Of a stretch of DNA of 64,000 nt, positions 34,190 through 45,323 are shown one piece after another. The notes beneath the pieces are model-generated. The model searched no databases and was not told the origin of the DNA. It saw only the letters and a list, made by a program, of their open reading frames with translations. Position numbers and translations under genes: made by a program. Source of the DNA: Echinostoma caproni (Eukaryota > Platyhelminthes > Trematoda > Plagiorchiida > Echinostomatidae); the NCBI GenBank assembly GCA_900618425.1, contig UZAN01039730.1, positions 1 to 64,000 on the forward strand, given 5' to 3'. How positions within the stretch are numbered: the stretch's first letter is position 1; every line of letters begins with the position of its first letter.

Positions 34190-34690
34190 TGGGTATTCTG
34201 GGATAAAAAGGGGCCAGTCGTCCCAAACTCTTCTTGGAATTCCTCCCAGCGGTTACACATCTCATTCAGGTTCTGCTGAAGAAGTCCTACCCACTGCATT
34301 CACGTGGTGGGTGCGTTAAAACTGAATTGTGAGGGTGAAGCACATGACCAGCTTTTCCGACTAGGTTGAATGACTTTTGATAGTCAATGTATAGGGAAGT
34401 TGACTGAACCCACCGAAACATAGGGTAAGAAGTTCATAGTAGCATCAATCCTTGGTGTAACCCCCAACAGCACCTTTAGAGTTGACCCTCAAGACACTCA
34501 CCGGCAAGTGCGCGTCCCAAGCGGAACCTGGGTATCCTGGATAGTTGGTCACATCCCCAAAAGGTTTGAATTGGTGTGCCATCTACCGGCCCCGATACCA
34601 TCGTATACTTCCTACTCCACCTCGCTGACCTACGGTTCAGGTTCCTTAACACCAACCGCGGAGTTGGGCTTCTAATTTGTCCTTTACAAC
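34190..34690. other. Unclassified GC-richer stretch, possible repeat
   Basis: The base composition is less AT-rich than its surroundings (for example CATCTACCGGCCCCGATACC near 34,581-34,600), suggesting an old insertion. I could not assign it to a family, and its ORFs show no motif. It lies just upstream of a Penelope-like fragment on the same contig. Confidence 0.3.
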
Positions 34691-34829
34691 TAGTTAGCAG
34701 TTTTTAAAAGAGACTAAAAATCTGAGGTACTGAGACACCGATTAGAAAAGGCTTCCCTCGCAATTTCCCTGCTGCAACCCTATGCACTCAATTCAAAAGC
34801 TGGCGACTGGTTTCCGTAAATCTTAAAGA

Positions 34830-35277
34830 TACGTTGTCTATCCTCTCCTAATCTATGAGCATTTACCACTTTCTTTGCTCATGTTCGGCAAGTTATGCAG
34901 GAATAACGATCAGGCAACTGTCTCGAAGAATCAAGGAGCACAAGTTGGCGTGGCTGAGTACCGGCATATGGAAAACGGTTACACGTGCGGTGGTAGAACA
35001 CTTTGCAGACACGGGGCATCAAGCAAACGACGACGCTTTCAAGGTGATCTACAAAGTACCAGCAAACCCATCAAAAGCTGTTCGTCAACCTTGCTACAGC
35101 CGACGCTGTGGCTACTCGCCTACTCAATCGGTCCCTTTGTTCTCAAAAACGATTCGTTCAGTCACTTCGTTTACCTTGGTCTCAACCTGACACAGCTGAC
35201 CGAAACCGCCGTGATATTTGTCATGACACAGGGGCGCAGTCCGTAAACGGAACAGCTCACTCTAACCACCAACTGTG
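34830..35277 (+). mobile_element. Penelope-like element fragment: GIY-YIG endonuclease and C-terminus
   Basis: Plus-strand translation gives SIYHFLCSCSASYAGITIRQ, LSRRIKEHKLAWL, then TRAVVEHFADTGHQANDDAF and KVIYKVPANPSKAVRQ. A frameshift near 35,090 moves into ATADAVATRLLNRSLCSQKR, then FVQSLRLPW, the usual Penelope-like C-terminus, with a stop at 35,277. This is the best preserved endonuclease in the window, broken by one stop upstream (34,853) and one frameshift. Confidence 0.87.
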
Positions 35278-35413
35278 AACATTTTCGAACCACACAACAA
35301 TAACAACATTGCCCTCGCATTTCCAAGCCATACATCAAAAGATCACAATCAACCAATCATATTCATCACATCTGACCATTACACTAATTTGATAATTTTG
35401 AATCCTATATATT

Positions 35414-35466
35414 ACTGTATTAGCCCGAGGAGGAAGTTATCGAAAACAAGCTTTGTTCACTACAGT
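35414..35466 (+). ncRNA. Degenerate hammerhead ribozyme 3' of the Penelope-like element
   Basis: Located 137 bases after the endonuclease stop. Outer stem I pairs ACTGTA (35,414-35,419) with TACAGT (35,461-35,466). The core reads CCGAGGA (35,425-35,431; one change from CUGANGA). Stem II is poorly formed. GAAA is at 35,442-35,445. Stem III AACAA/TTGTT with loop GCT (from 35,445) ends in UUC, predicted cleavage after 35,458. Hammerheads in the flanking repeats of Penelope-like elements are known. The core change and weak stem II suggest loss of activity. Confidence 0.5.
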
Positions 35467-35469
35467 GTG

Positions 35470-36830
35470 TTTAAATACTCATAAACATAAATATTCATGC
35501 ATGCCTGAGGTTTCTACACTCCGCCACGAAACTCACTTCTCTTTACAGTGTGCTAAGAGACTCAGAGGTCAGAAGTTAGAAACCAAATGAACGGTACTTA
35601 TCCGTGGTTTCTGTGTGTATTCCTATAGACGGTTACCCAGAAACAAGTAAAGGCAAGTTCTGGAACGTTTAACATGACATTATTCTCAAACAGCCTAGGA
35701 CGGATATCGTGATTTGTGCGAAAAGCGTAAACTCGGGCATTGGTCGTCTGCCATTCATTGAGGCTCATCTTGGTGATCACCCAAGCCTTAATAGCTACCG
35801 TCCAAATAATGGGAGTAAACTTCTTGTTATATACTGAGAACACAGTTTGATCCTCGTCAATATGAACTTCAAACAACCACAGCGTCAACTAGCCTTTTCG
35901 GTCATCCTCTTTCCGGTACAAACTTGGACTCAGATTGACTGCATAGTATTCCTCTATAAACCGTAGTTGAGTGGAAGACTATCGTTCGTATTGTCCATCG
36001 GCTCGAACTCTTACTTTGCATTGATTCGTTCCAAGTTGTTTTCGGAAATATAGTGGCCACTAAGCATGAGATTGAAACAGCTGGACGTTGCCAAGCTTTC
36101 CAACCTTGCGGAACTAGTAGACTATCAGAACGAGTTGGACACATGGGTAACTACTGCCTCACCAAGGAGTGTAGATCAACATTGGATAATCATGTGAAAC
36201 GCGACGAACTCATCCAGTTCACATAGTTGATGCCTAACCCGTGAAGTGTTAATTTACTGGGTTTCCTCCAACTCATCGATATTTTAACTCGCGTCAGGTA
36301 CTCAAGACAAAATATACGTTCAGTGAACAGTGCCTCTGGCGGAAGAGCAAACGCTCGAAAAGCCAAAGATGTGATCAAAACACCTGAAAGACACTGAGTG
36401 CAGAAGAGAAAGTATCCACAGTTAGGTGTGTAAAAATAGAGCAGATGTTCCAACTCATTGGAGCTCCTGGGTTTGTAATACAGTGGATTTGTGAAATAAT
36501 GTGTAAAATTAATGGACTGCCAGCATACATTCTTCAGTGACGCTTGGACGGCAGATTAGAGCACTTTACATCCATTTCAACCAGTATACCGTTCTGCCTC
36601 GGCGACGTGGTTCTCAAAATCAGTACCCTGGTCACTTTACACGGTGACGCTTAAAAAATCAGAGATCTAAAAGGAGCTCAAAATCCTAAAACCCCATAAG
36701 ATATGAAGATCAGAAAACCTGTTCGATTCCTAAGGGATAAATACTGTAAGAGCATGCCAGGTTTTATGCCGTAGTAGCATAGATCAAATAATCGCCTTTA
36801 GTCAGCTGCTAAAATACCACCATACATAAG
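35470..36830. other. Non-coding stretch, nothing recognised
   Basis: ORFs at 35,598-35,888, 35,902-36,144 and 36,190-36,453 (all minus) have no motif I can name and poor splice context. It may be part of decayed retroelements given its position between a Penelope-like fragment and a LINE fragment. Confidence 0.4.
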
Positions 36831-36837
36831 CTGCAAG

Positions 36838-37640
36838 TTATTGCTTTTTCCATCGACATCAGGGCGGCTCTACATTCCGTTGATCCCCCTGCCCTATGTC
36901 CTGCTTCCAAAGTCCTGGAGCGAACTCTCACCCGCATTTCCTTTCTCCAGTGGGATACTACAGTGTAACCTTATCTCTTCGTTTTTATTTAATTTTGTCC
37001 TGACAAAAAACATTGGTCAAATTAACGAACGCTGGTTTTGAGCGACTTTCTGAAGAAAAAGTCGTAAAACTAGAGTATGCCGATGATACTACCTTCCTCA
37101 TGAACAACGCACCTGAAAATACAATAAATAAATAAATAAAATACGTTGAATTGCTTGACAATTGAGTTTGCTCCATACGGTGTATTCGAGTTGCCTTCAA
37201 ATTAAAAGGTTTTATTGAAAATTGGCAAGAGCCTCTTTCTGCTTTTTTTGAATAACGACCTCTTGCAGGTACTTGAGGACTTTATCGTTTTAGGGAGTTG
37301 CATAAAGGCTGGGGGAGTTTTGCTTGGGAAAACCTCCCAGTGCACAATCGAAGCGTTCGCTATTCTGTGGCGTCTCTGGCTATGACTACTCACATCGCTT
37401 TGACCCAAAGCAATAAAGATAACCTGAGGATATCCCTTGTTCCGTTGATACATTCAGTCTGGCACAGGTCACAGCGACTGACTGGGAGCTCGGGGAGACA
37501 CAGGGGGAGTGAGGCATCCCGGTTCACAACACTAGGTCACATCAACTCTGCAATCCCATTGTTGTGTGTTGTGTGCTGTTCATTTGTGGCCATGACATGA
37601 CCCAGTCTCTCTAGGGCAAACGGGCAAACAACTATCGATC
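36838..37640 (+). mobile_element. Non-LTR retrotransposon reverse transcriptase fragment, degenerate
   Basis: Plus-strand text in shifting frames shows SIDIRAALHSVDPPAL (motif A region, family form LDIRAAFDSVD), FPFSSGILQCNLISSFLFNF (family form SSGVRQGCPISPFLFNF) and the catalytic box KVVKLEYADDTTFLMNNAPE near 37,060-37,110. Then comes FIVLGSCIKAGG near 37,290 (family form FxYLGSCI). The order is canonical but there is a deletion between motif A and the FPFSSG block. This resembles LINEs that end in a SSGVRQG/EYADD type polymerase and differs from the element at 19.4 kb. Confidence 0.8.
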
Positions 37641-37739
37641 GCCTCCGCAGCGGTGGGGTTGGGAAAAGATGCAATGACTTGGATAGAAAAAAGTCAGATC
37701 AAGCTTCATGTGGTGTAATGAGTCTGAGTGAGAATAGAA

Positions 37740-37975
37740 CCTTCTGTGGCAACCTGTTCAATGTGCTCAGGCTATCGTGAGCAGTGCTCTTTAATGCGGT
37801 ACGTTCTCGTTGGACCGACGAACGTTGAGCGCACACCATAGCGAAACGAATGAGTAATCTTAATTGAGGTCAGCGCAGATGAGCTATCGTTGTGAAATGT
37901 TCTCACCAATGATGGGCCAGTAAATACACAAGAAAAACTGGATGCATGAAAGACTCTTATCACTCTTGCTAAGTG
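37740..37975 (-). mobile_element. Probable Penelope-like endonuclease remnant
   Basis: Minus-strand translation gives FSCVFTGPSLVRTFHNDSSS, then ITHSFRYGVRSTFVGPTRTY and RIKEHCSR, then a stop and PEHIEQVATEGSIL. Spacing and residues follow the GIY-YIG entry (V-Y-x-F ... C ... YVGRT ... RIKEH), though the cysteines are lost. It is more decayed than the other copies, and alternative explanations remain. Confidence 0.5.
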
Positions 37976-38970
37976 TATTCCATTTCTTTTAATTGACATT
38001 TTCAGGAACAACCATTTTATGGAATAGGCTCCAGTTTCAGTCTTTCTTCAAGGTTCATTCCTAAGTGTATCAGAATATCTACTTTCCCGACATTATATCG
38101 GATTTCACCAATTCTAATTGCAACCGTGAATTTTCAGTATATTTTTGCATGAGCAAGACTAGACAATGTATAAACCTCTTCTTTTGTTTAAAAGGGCCAA
38201 CAGCTGTGAAATTTGGTGGACTGACTTTTTCAGGCATTTTTCTATTTCACCCTTCCTTCAGTCTATGCATCGGTTGCCTAGCACAATACTCAAATAAGTT
38301 GAACGTATTATCTTTCTCTTTCTTTAATTTGAGATTGATAGATTTATGAGCATTTCTGTAGGTTGAATAGCTTTTTTCATGATAGTTGTGCGAAAGATGT
38401 CGGCCTCTGGAATCTTAATTTTCTTGGCACTCAATTCCTTAACTTCGTTCTGTATGTTACCATGGGCACATCCGCTTGTTGTGGATCCACTGGCAATCCC
38501 ATGGGGACACCAACGCTAGAACAATGCGTTTGCCCATTGAAAATGAACTAAGAAGATGCACATTGGGGCTAATTCATTTCGGTCTTTCACTACTACATTT
38601 ATGTCCATTTCGTTTGTCTTCACATAACTGCAACTGGGTTCAACGGTTTCACATAAACATGTGAAATTTTGTGAAAAACGATGCTACATATGGAAAAACT
38701 ATTGGATTGTCATTTATCCGTTTTCTTATTACGTTAACGCATTCCATCTTATAACGTTGTCTCATTTTGTATACCTGCCGCCGGATTTTGTCTTTCATTT
38801 TTAACAAATATCTAGCTACTAATGGATATAGCAATTCAGGACGTACACACCGGTAAACATTGCATCCTCGGTTTTTATACATCGATGAACAATGAACCCG
38901 ATGCCGAACGCGCCAAAAACGAAAACGGAAATTAATGTTGTAGTCGTATTCGTTGTGCTGTTATATTCAG

Positions 38971-39186
38971 TCCACGTACGCACATTCCGTTGTCTGTTGT
39001 ATCTGTGAGCGTGACCGTATCAGCCTCTTTTATCAGTACAAACCGGACTCTGTTCAGTCTGTCTTTGACACGATCGAACCTTTGAAAATATATTGCAACT
39101 CATATTCATCGGATATCTTACTAACAGTCTGTCTTGGAGCGGGGATGAAAACGTTTATCCACATCAAGCCATATCCTACCAGTGAA
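38971..39186 (+). CDS. Putative exon, protein not recognised
   Basis: The acceptor is TGTGCTGTTATATTCAG; the block is open in phase 0 for 72 codons up to a possible donor GAA|GTGAAT. The peptide has mixed, coding-like composition (CERDRISLFYQYKPDSVQSV, then DTIEPLKIYCNSYSSDILLT). Taken with the next entry it would need a 25-base intron, which is unusually short. No family was recognised. Confidence 0.3.
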
Positions 39187-39211
39187 GTGAATCGATGCTT
39201 CTTTTATTCAG

Positions 39212-39418
39212 GCACCTAATCAACTGATAATGCGACCACCAGCAATGGTGCACAAATCACCGGAAACTATTCCGGTTCGCGCATACGTGCGCGCGCAATG
39301 TGAGACAATGATTGCATTCAGATCTGATTTAAAACTTCACACTTTGCATCATTTAGCATTAAAACAAAAAGTAATCGATTTATCGCTCCGTTTTCAACAA
39401 CTTGGCAGGAAAATTTAG
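39212..39418 (+). CDS. Putative 3'-terminal exon, protein not recognised
   Basis: A good acceptor (GATGCTTCTTTTATTCAG) leads in phase 0 into 68 open codons ending in TAG at 39,418. An AATAAA at 39,457-39,462 lies 39 bases beyond the stop. The peptide is basic and polar (HKSPETIPVRAYVRAQCETM, then HHLALKQKVIDLSLRFQQLG). No family was recognised. Confidence 0.35.
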   Translation, partial: APNQLIMRPPAMVHKSPETIPVRAYVRAQCETMIAFRSDLKLHTLHHLALKQKVIDLSLRFQQLGRKI

Positions 39419-39456
39419 ATCTACTCAACCGTTGCAAATGTTTGAAAGCAAGTGAG

Positions 39457-39462
39457 AATAAA
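39457..39462 (+). terminator. Possible polyadenylation signal AATAAA
   Basis: A canonical hexamer 39 bases after the stop of the candidate terminal exon at 39,212-39,418. Such hexamers are common in AT-rich DNA. Confidence 0.3.
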
Positions 39463-40016
39463 AGTAGTTGATAGTGAACCAAAGTGAACATGTGAATTTT
39501 GCTTTCAGTTCATTTTTTAATGTTTTTCTTCGAAGTTGATCGATTTCAACATGTATCCAAGTATTGTGACAAATGATTCCCTTTTACTCCACCCAGAATG
39601 ATCGCTTTTATTTTCATAGGTGCACGCTTTATTGAAACAACTTTTATGGTGTTACCAAACACCCTATTGTCAAATTTACTTTCCTGTGCAAGAAAGCACA
39701 TGAAGAAGCTATCCACTTTGCTTTCTTTATCCAAGTGACATCCATGGGATCAGCGGACACTTGTAAAGCCGATAGGAGTGACAGAAACTGCGATTCAACC
39801 ATTTATCAACCGTGACCGTTTACGATTTGTAGACATCGTCACACGCATAGGCACTTCGGGTGGTCTTCCTGTAAAAGACGTTAGACTTCAATAGGTAGCT
39901 TTGAAGGGAGGGATGCTGACTGTAAAGGAAAGAATGAGGAAGGTGAGAGAAAGGAACTTTTGAAAATAAATTCATCCATCAAACTCCGGTGCACGTTCAT
40001 CAGTCGGATGCCGAAG

Positions 40017-40066
40017 ATATATATATATATATATGTGCACATGTATATACATATATATATATATAT
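40017..40066. repeat. Compound (TA)n microsatellite
   Basis: Two TA tracts separated by GTGCACATGTATATAC. It lies about 30 bases from the hammerhead-like motif at 40,099-40,139. Confidence 0.95.
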
Positions 40067-40098
40067 ACGTGAATGCCTAGATAAAATTTCCTTGGAAG

Positions 40099-40139
40099 CA
40101 CACGACCAGTTTCGTGGTTCTTGCCGCTCGTCAGGCATG
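40099..40139 (-). ncRNA. Hammerhead-ribozyme-like motif, family 2, intact core boxes
   Basis: On the minus strand: stem I 5' CATGC (40,139-40,135), CUGACGA (40,134-40,128), stem II GCGG-CAAGAA-CCAC (one mismatch), GAAA (40,113-40,110), and a very short stem III (A-U and C-G around two bases). It ends in GUC (40,106-40,104) with predicted cleavage after the C, and stem I 3' GTGTG (40,103-40,099) pairs with CATGC using wobbles. The two-base stem III loop is strained in a monomer, so a dimeric ribozyme is more plausible. It is paralogous to 14,144-14,197. Confidence 0.6.
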
Positions 40140-40149
40140 GGTATCCGTA

Positions 40150-43100
40150 ATCGTTTGTCAGTGCATTCATATGCGTGTACTGAAGATGTGTACTTTCGTC
40201 AAAATAACCTTGTTTTCAACACCAGATGACTTTTAAATAGGCAGCTCATTCAGAGTCAGTCCATTGAAGAATCAATACTATGATTCGAGGTTTTGTAAGT
40301 GGGTTAGATTCTACTAACCGCATAAAGTGAATTAGTCATCTTTCCATAATCACCCGTTTTGCAAACAAGCTTATTGTGAAAAATACATTTATCTGTATAT
40401 GTCATTGCAACGGAGGAGCTATAAAATACACGAGCAGGAGGTTCATATTGTAGAATAATCAGGACGAAAATGATCGGAGTAACAAGGATGAATTTAAGAG
40501 TTGCGGAGCAGTCGACGAGTAGCATGCTCCTATATGGGCTAGAATATTTTTTGTATTTGGAGCAGGTGGGTCAGATAGAAATATAATCAGAAAACCGGGT
40601 GGGTGACAGAGGTCAGACAGCAATTCAACCGGAACCGTATCACGGTGTCTCAGTGCGCGGCGAGACAGTTTGATAAACAAAAGGGTTCTTGGTAAACAAC
40701 AACCAATGGAAAAATGTGGCAGTGGTCTGGATAACATGCCTACCTATTGATATTGAACCACAATAATAACTTAGAAGGTATTGAGAAAGTGTCGAAAATG
40801 TATTCGTATACAGACTGTTTCATCAAGCGTTTAAAATTAAATGTGAGCTACGTTGATATGCTCGGATCAAGCGAGGGAATGGTTTGGATTAGCCCACAAG
40901 TATTTAACTGATGTTATACGACTGGTCGGTGCATCTGTAGTGAGTATCGGCTGGCATATTTCGATAGAATCAGAGTGGGATTTACCCGTACAGAGGAAAA
41001 TCAAGGTATCAGCACATGTCGATGAGTTAGTTTACCGAAATGTTGTGTTCAGTAGACCTCTCGTTAAGCTGTTCGGTCGCCAGTTGAATAGCAGGAGGGC
41101 AAGGCGATCGGGATAAGGCGAGCCTTGAATAGTTTTATCCCTGATCTTGAAAAGAGCCGTATTAAACAAGCTCAGGGGAAAATAACGCGAAAAGCCAAAC
41201 ATTTATAAATGGAATTCACTCATTGCTCGTCAGTAATACACAGTTCAGAGTAAAAGCTGGTTGAAAGAGCGTGGATGAAAGGCTGGCTAATCGTAATCAC
41301 TGCAACCTGAACCGAAATTGGATACCAGATTGAGCAGGTGATTGCAGAAATTAATATTACTTAGTGTTTACACACTTTACATGTTTAGTCGAACTGACAA
41401 ATGCCTGACGTCACAGTTTGAGGTGAGTGAGTCAGAACTCACTTTTTTGCCTAATTTTCCAAAGAAAATGAAATGGATACTAAGTGTAGAAAGCTTTTTT
41501 TCTAATGATCTAGATGGGCTTAAAGCGCTCCACAGCAACACGGCAGCCGGTAACGGTACCACACGGTCCACTCTAGAGATTAAGAATTTTGCCGATTAGT
41601 ACTAACGGAATCCACTCACCTGCTAAACCCCAAACAACTTATCTCTGTTTCATTGGTGATGTTCGTGATAAACGTCATCCATTATTTCGTATTAAGCAGC
41701 GTTTTGTTTTGCTCTTTGTGTATCTTACGAATTATCACCCCAATTCTTGTTATTGTTTCGATGTTTCCATTGAGTCTTAGTGTTTGTGCGTTCCCTTTTC
41801 TCTCGTTGGGTGATCACAAGGCACCATACGGATAAATTGCTGTAGACAACGACGATTATGCCCCTCCCCTTACAAAATCTCCGATTGCGTGGCTCCGAAT
41901 AAACCTTCTATCAGCTACTTTCAAATTCAATATACATGGTTACATAAATTCTGGAAATAAAGAGATTTTGTTCCAGTTCCCACTTTAAGTACTACTTCTT
42001 GGAAGTGTAATTGAAATTAAGGGCATTTTTGGCATGTCGCAAGGTACGGTTGTACAATAAATATTCGGGGATTTGTTGTTGTTTTCAACGAATGCCTTAA
42101 ACACCACCTACCGTGGAATTGATCGGGATTTCATTAGAACATCACCTACTTTCTGCTTTCTCAAGCGTACCCATCCCGCTTTTTACCTGACGGCGTTTCA
42201 TCGACATATCCACGCAATTATTTAAACAATTTGTTTCGGTAGTCAAAACTTTAGATGTACTTTACACGTGAAGAACCACACAGAACTATCGCAGTTTTGA
42301 CTCCAGACATTAAAATAATTCTTAAGCAAACATTTATCTGAAGGTAGAAGATTTAATCCTCTGGTAACTAATGGATTTAAGCTAACATCAAGCTTTTGAA
42401 ATCCATCGACCGACATAGAATATTTGGTCATCCTCAATTTAGACCAGTCACAATAGGCACTGGAAACTCATACTAGGGACAGCGCTGGTTAAACGTTGCA
42501 AGCCCTTCGATCAGTTTTCTTGAGTGCGTATGTTCGGAACCCCAAAAAGTGCCACTATGCTTTACGTATTGTAGGTTAACACTGTTATTTGACTATTCCT
42601 TGCTTACTGTTTACGTTGGAAACATAATCGCGGTAATTGCAGCTCTCGTCAGCCTACTCGCTGAAAGACCCTGTAGCCTGGACAACAGATAACCAATTTA
42701 TTATTCAATATCAGCGCATTGGGAAAACTGTCAAAAAAGAAGAACTGATCTTGCTTTTCGCAAAGCATATTTATCCAACTTGACATTGGATACCTCGAGA
42801 TTTCGCCAATCCCGGTACATTTTCTGGATACTTTTTCGTGGTTCCGTGGACTGCTGCTGCCGCAACTTAAAAACGTTTTCCAGGTAAATATGATTGCTCC
42901 TTATTAATTTCTCCCAAAGGCGAATATAATAACAGACATGACAGGAGTTGAATACAATAGTTTCTACATTTCACCAAAGTTTGTTACTATATATCACATC
43001 CTGTTAGTTTCATTATTCGATTTTCTCTAGCTTGTTTTTCCGTCTGGCTTCAAACAATCAAGGCCGAATTCCTCGAGGCAGACAATTTGAATGTCCTGTT

Positions 43101-43730
43101 GGTATCTTTGACAGTTTGACAATCTGGGCAGTAAAACCGTAGATGATATCCAGACTTCAAGATAAGGTTTTCAATGTCGGAAAGACTACGTGACTACTAT
43201 CACCGATATCATCACAATATCCGGGCACTGCAAATGTGTTTGGTCAAGGAGTGGGGGAATGTCGACATAAGCCCACGAGAATGATCAGTCAACAAAGTTA
43301 AAAAGCACCCTAAACATTGCTTCCTCTTCCTAAATGATTAACTGCATAGTGGGAGGCATAATTCGCCGTGATGCGAAAACAGAGAGTACATGCTTAACTA
43401 ACGAGTCATTCCAAATCATCATCCACCGGGAGCCTATGATTCTCCCGACTCCTCTCCGCTCTGTTTGGTTTACACTCCCACTGACTGTGACACATCCCGA
43501 ACACGGTGACACACTCATACGGTAAGTAATCTCAAATGGCAGAGAAAAATGTAAACGACATTTGGAATACCCACGTTTTCTGTTTGGGGCAAATTATCAT
43601 TTGTGAACAAACTACAAAGAAACTTGACTTTATGACATGGAAGTAGGGTTGTTACGTTTTTGTTGAGAGCTAAATATGAAAAGGCTGCTCAAGTGTGCCA
43701 ATAGTTTTTTTTCTCTGGCTGAAAGTGATA
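40150..43730. other. Non-coding stretch, nothing recognised
   Basis: Small ORFs (for example 40,459-40,737 minus, 40,853-41,116 plus, 41,342-41,599 plus) lack motifs and convincing splice pairs. Part of 40,490-41,110 is less AT-rich and may be old repeat DNA. Confidence 0.45.
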
Positions 43731-43734
43731 TATC

Positions 43735-43795
<61 letters not shown>

Positions 43796-43797
43796 AT
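43735..43797. repeat. (TTG)n trinucleotide microsatellite
   Basis: About 20 uninterrupted TTG/TGT units. The leucine run in one overlapping ORF is an artefact of this repeat. Confidence 0.97.
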
Positions 43798-44041
43798 TAA
43801 ACGCACAACGGGGTCTTTGTAAGCTTAACTTATTTTTTTGCTATGAATATCTTTCCAAAGGGAGCTTGTCTTGCTATTCCAAAAATAGGTCAGTTGTTTG
43901 AGTGTAAGCATGATTTGTATCTTATTTGATCCCAACTGGATCGGAATGCAAGTTATTGCTGTTAACCTTGATCCTGTTCTTATTCACTTTGTATAATTGT
44001 GATAAATGACTACTCTAACGCTTGCCATGTGTCTTTCACAG

Positions 44042-44197
44042 CACTGCGAACAACGGCAACGAAAAAAGCTGCTGCGCTACAGCCCAAGAAAACTGTAGTT
44101 ACAAACCATTATAAGGAGAGCATATATGGGCTGGAACAAAGTCAAATTGATTCCGATCGCAGAAGAGTTACCAATCGTAGTATTTCTCCCATTAGAA
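44042..44197 (+). CDS. Putative internal exon, protein not recognised
   Basis: An acceptor (CCATGTGTCTTTCACAG) leads in phase 1 into an open block of 52 codons' worth, with a possible donor GAA|GTATTT just before a stop. The peptide is basic and polar (TTATKKAAALQPKKTVVTNH, then GLEQSQIDSDRRRVTNRSIS), typical of a disordered protein region. Its exit phase fits the entry phase of the block at 45,011. No family was recognised. Confidence 0.35.
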
Positions 44198-44504
44198 GTA
44201 TTTAAACTGTGAAACCAGACAGCACTTTACATTGATCTTAAACACAAATTTGTGGCACACCCGTTGGTTATAATTCAGTTCATAATTGGCTCGAGCTTTA
44301 AATAACTTTACGCAGGTTTCACGAATTTAAATGCCTCATACTTACCCTCGAGGACTTGAACAACTTCCATGCCATTTGAGACGAATAACTGAGCAGTTGA
44401 AAACATTGTATCCATTTTTCCGAGAGATTACAGCAGATTTTTGTTTGACGATTCCTAAGAGCATTTACTTCTCTCCATTTCGCCCGGTGCATGCCTTAAT
44501 ACTG

Positions 44505-44516
44505 CCCCCCCCCCCC
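44505..44516. repeat. C12 homopolymer
   Basis: A run of 12 C in an otherwise AT-rich region. Similar runs occur at 1,505-1,514 (G), 3,253-3,262 (C) and 63,648-63,657 (C). Confidence 0.9.
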
Positions 44517-45010
44517 GACTGTTGTCATCCGATACGCTCACAGACGAAAGGGATCTGGAAAAAAACGTGGTGCACTTGGATGATTTCCAAAATAGTACTT
44601 CGCTATGCACGATCCAAAAGAATTGTCAGTAACAGTCCTTGAATGAAAGATTTTCTCGCCGTTACCACTTGAGAATAGTAACATAATCGAGTGGTTTAAG
44701 TGCAGCCTCAAATTGGTAGCCAAACAGTGATACAATGTGGCTGACCCCGTCCTCATTCAGGGAGCCGTTACCAGTTCATGACAAATCACACATATCTGTG
44801 TGCGCGTTCAGGACCTCAACCATCTACTTAGACTGAACAGACTGTGACTTTGGGTGGGGGTAGCTGAATATCTCCCACACAAGGTGGAAATAAACCAAAG
44901 GAAAAGGGTCCACGGTCACCACGCTTTCCGTATGCACGATGTTTCCTTGAAGCAAAGCATCAGTTCGATTGAACTGCGTTTTCTTTATTTCCTATCTACA
45001 ATCAATTCAG

Positions 45011-45112
45011 GTTTACAGCAATGTGATAAAGTAACATTAACTCAAAGATGGAAGGGTGTTTTTACTATTGTGTTATCTCGCGGACACCATGCATCTTTTG
45101 AAATTGACCACG
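45011..45112 (+). CDS. Putative internal exon, protein not recognised
   Basis: A pyrimidine-rich acceptor (TTTATTTCCTATCTAC...TTCAG) precedes a 102-base block, phase 1 in and phase 1 out, ending at CACG|GTAAAA. The other two frames are closed. The peptide (KVTLTQRWKGVFTIVLSRGH, then HASFEIDH) looks like part of a folded domain, but I cannot name it. Confidence 0.4.
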
Positions 45113-45226
45113 GTAAAAATAAAAGTAGGATAATATGCATGTTGCGTCTGACAAGATAGAGAAAAATATATTTGGGTACACATTTTGCAACGGTGACCTC
45201 CTATCTTCTCATCTGATTGTTTTTAG

Positions 45227-45323
45227 ACACCGTGGACGCATTTCATCCCTAAACGTTTTGTTCCGTAATTCCCATTCATGGTTGACAGTGCTGCCGATAT
45301 TACCACATCGATCACTTCCTGTG
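45227..45323 (+). CDS. Putative internal exon, protein not recognised
   Basis: A strong acceptor (CTCATCTGATTGTTTTTAG) and a strong donor (CCTGTG|GTAAGAA) bound a block open in phase 2 in, phase 0 out. The peptide is RGRISSLNVLFRNSHSWLTV-like. The entry phase does not match the exon at 45,011, so either an exon is missing or one of the two is spurious. The exit phase fits the exon at 47,483. Confidence 0.35.

Noticed and set aside
43695..43901. ORF with a long leucine run
   Set aside because: The run is a translation of the (TTG)n microsatellite.
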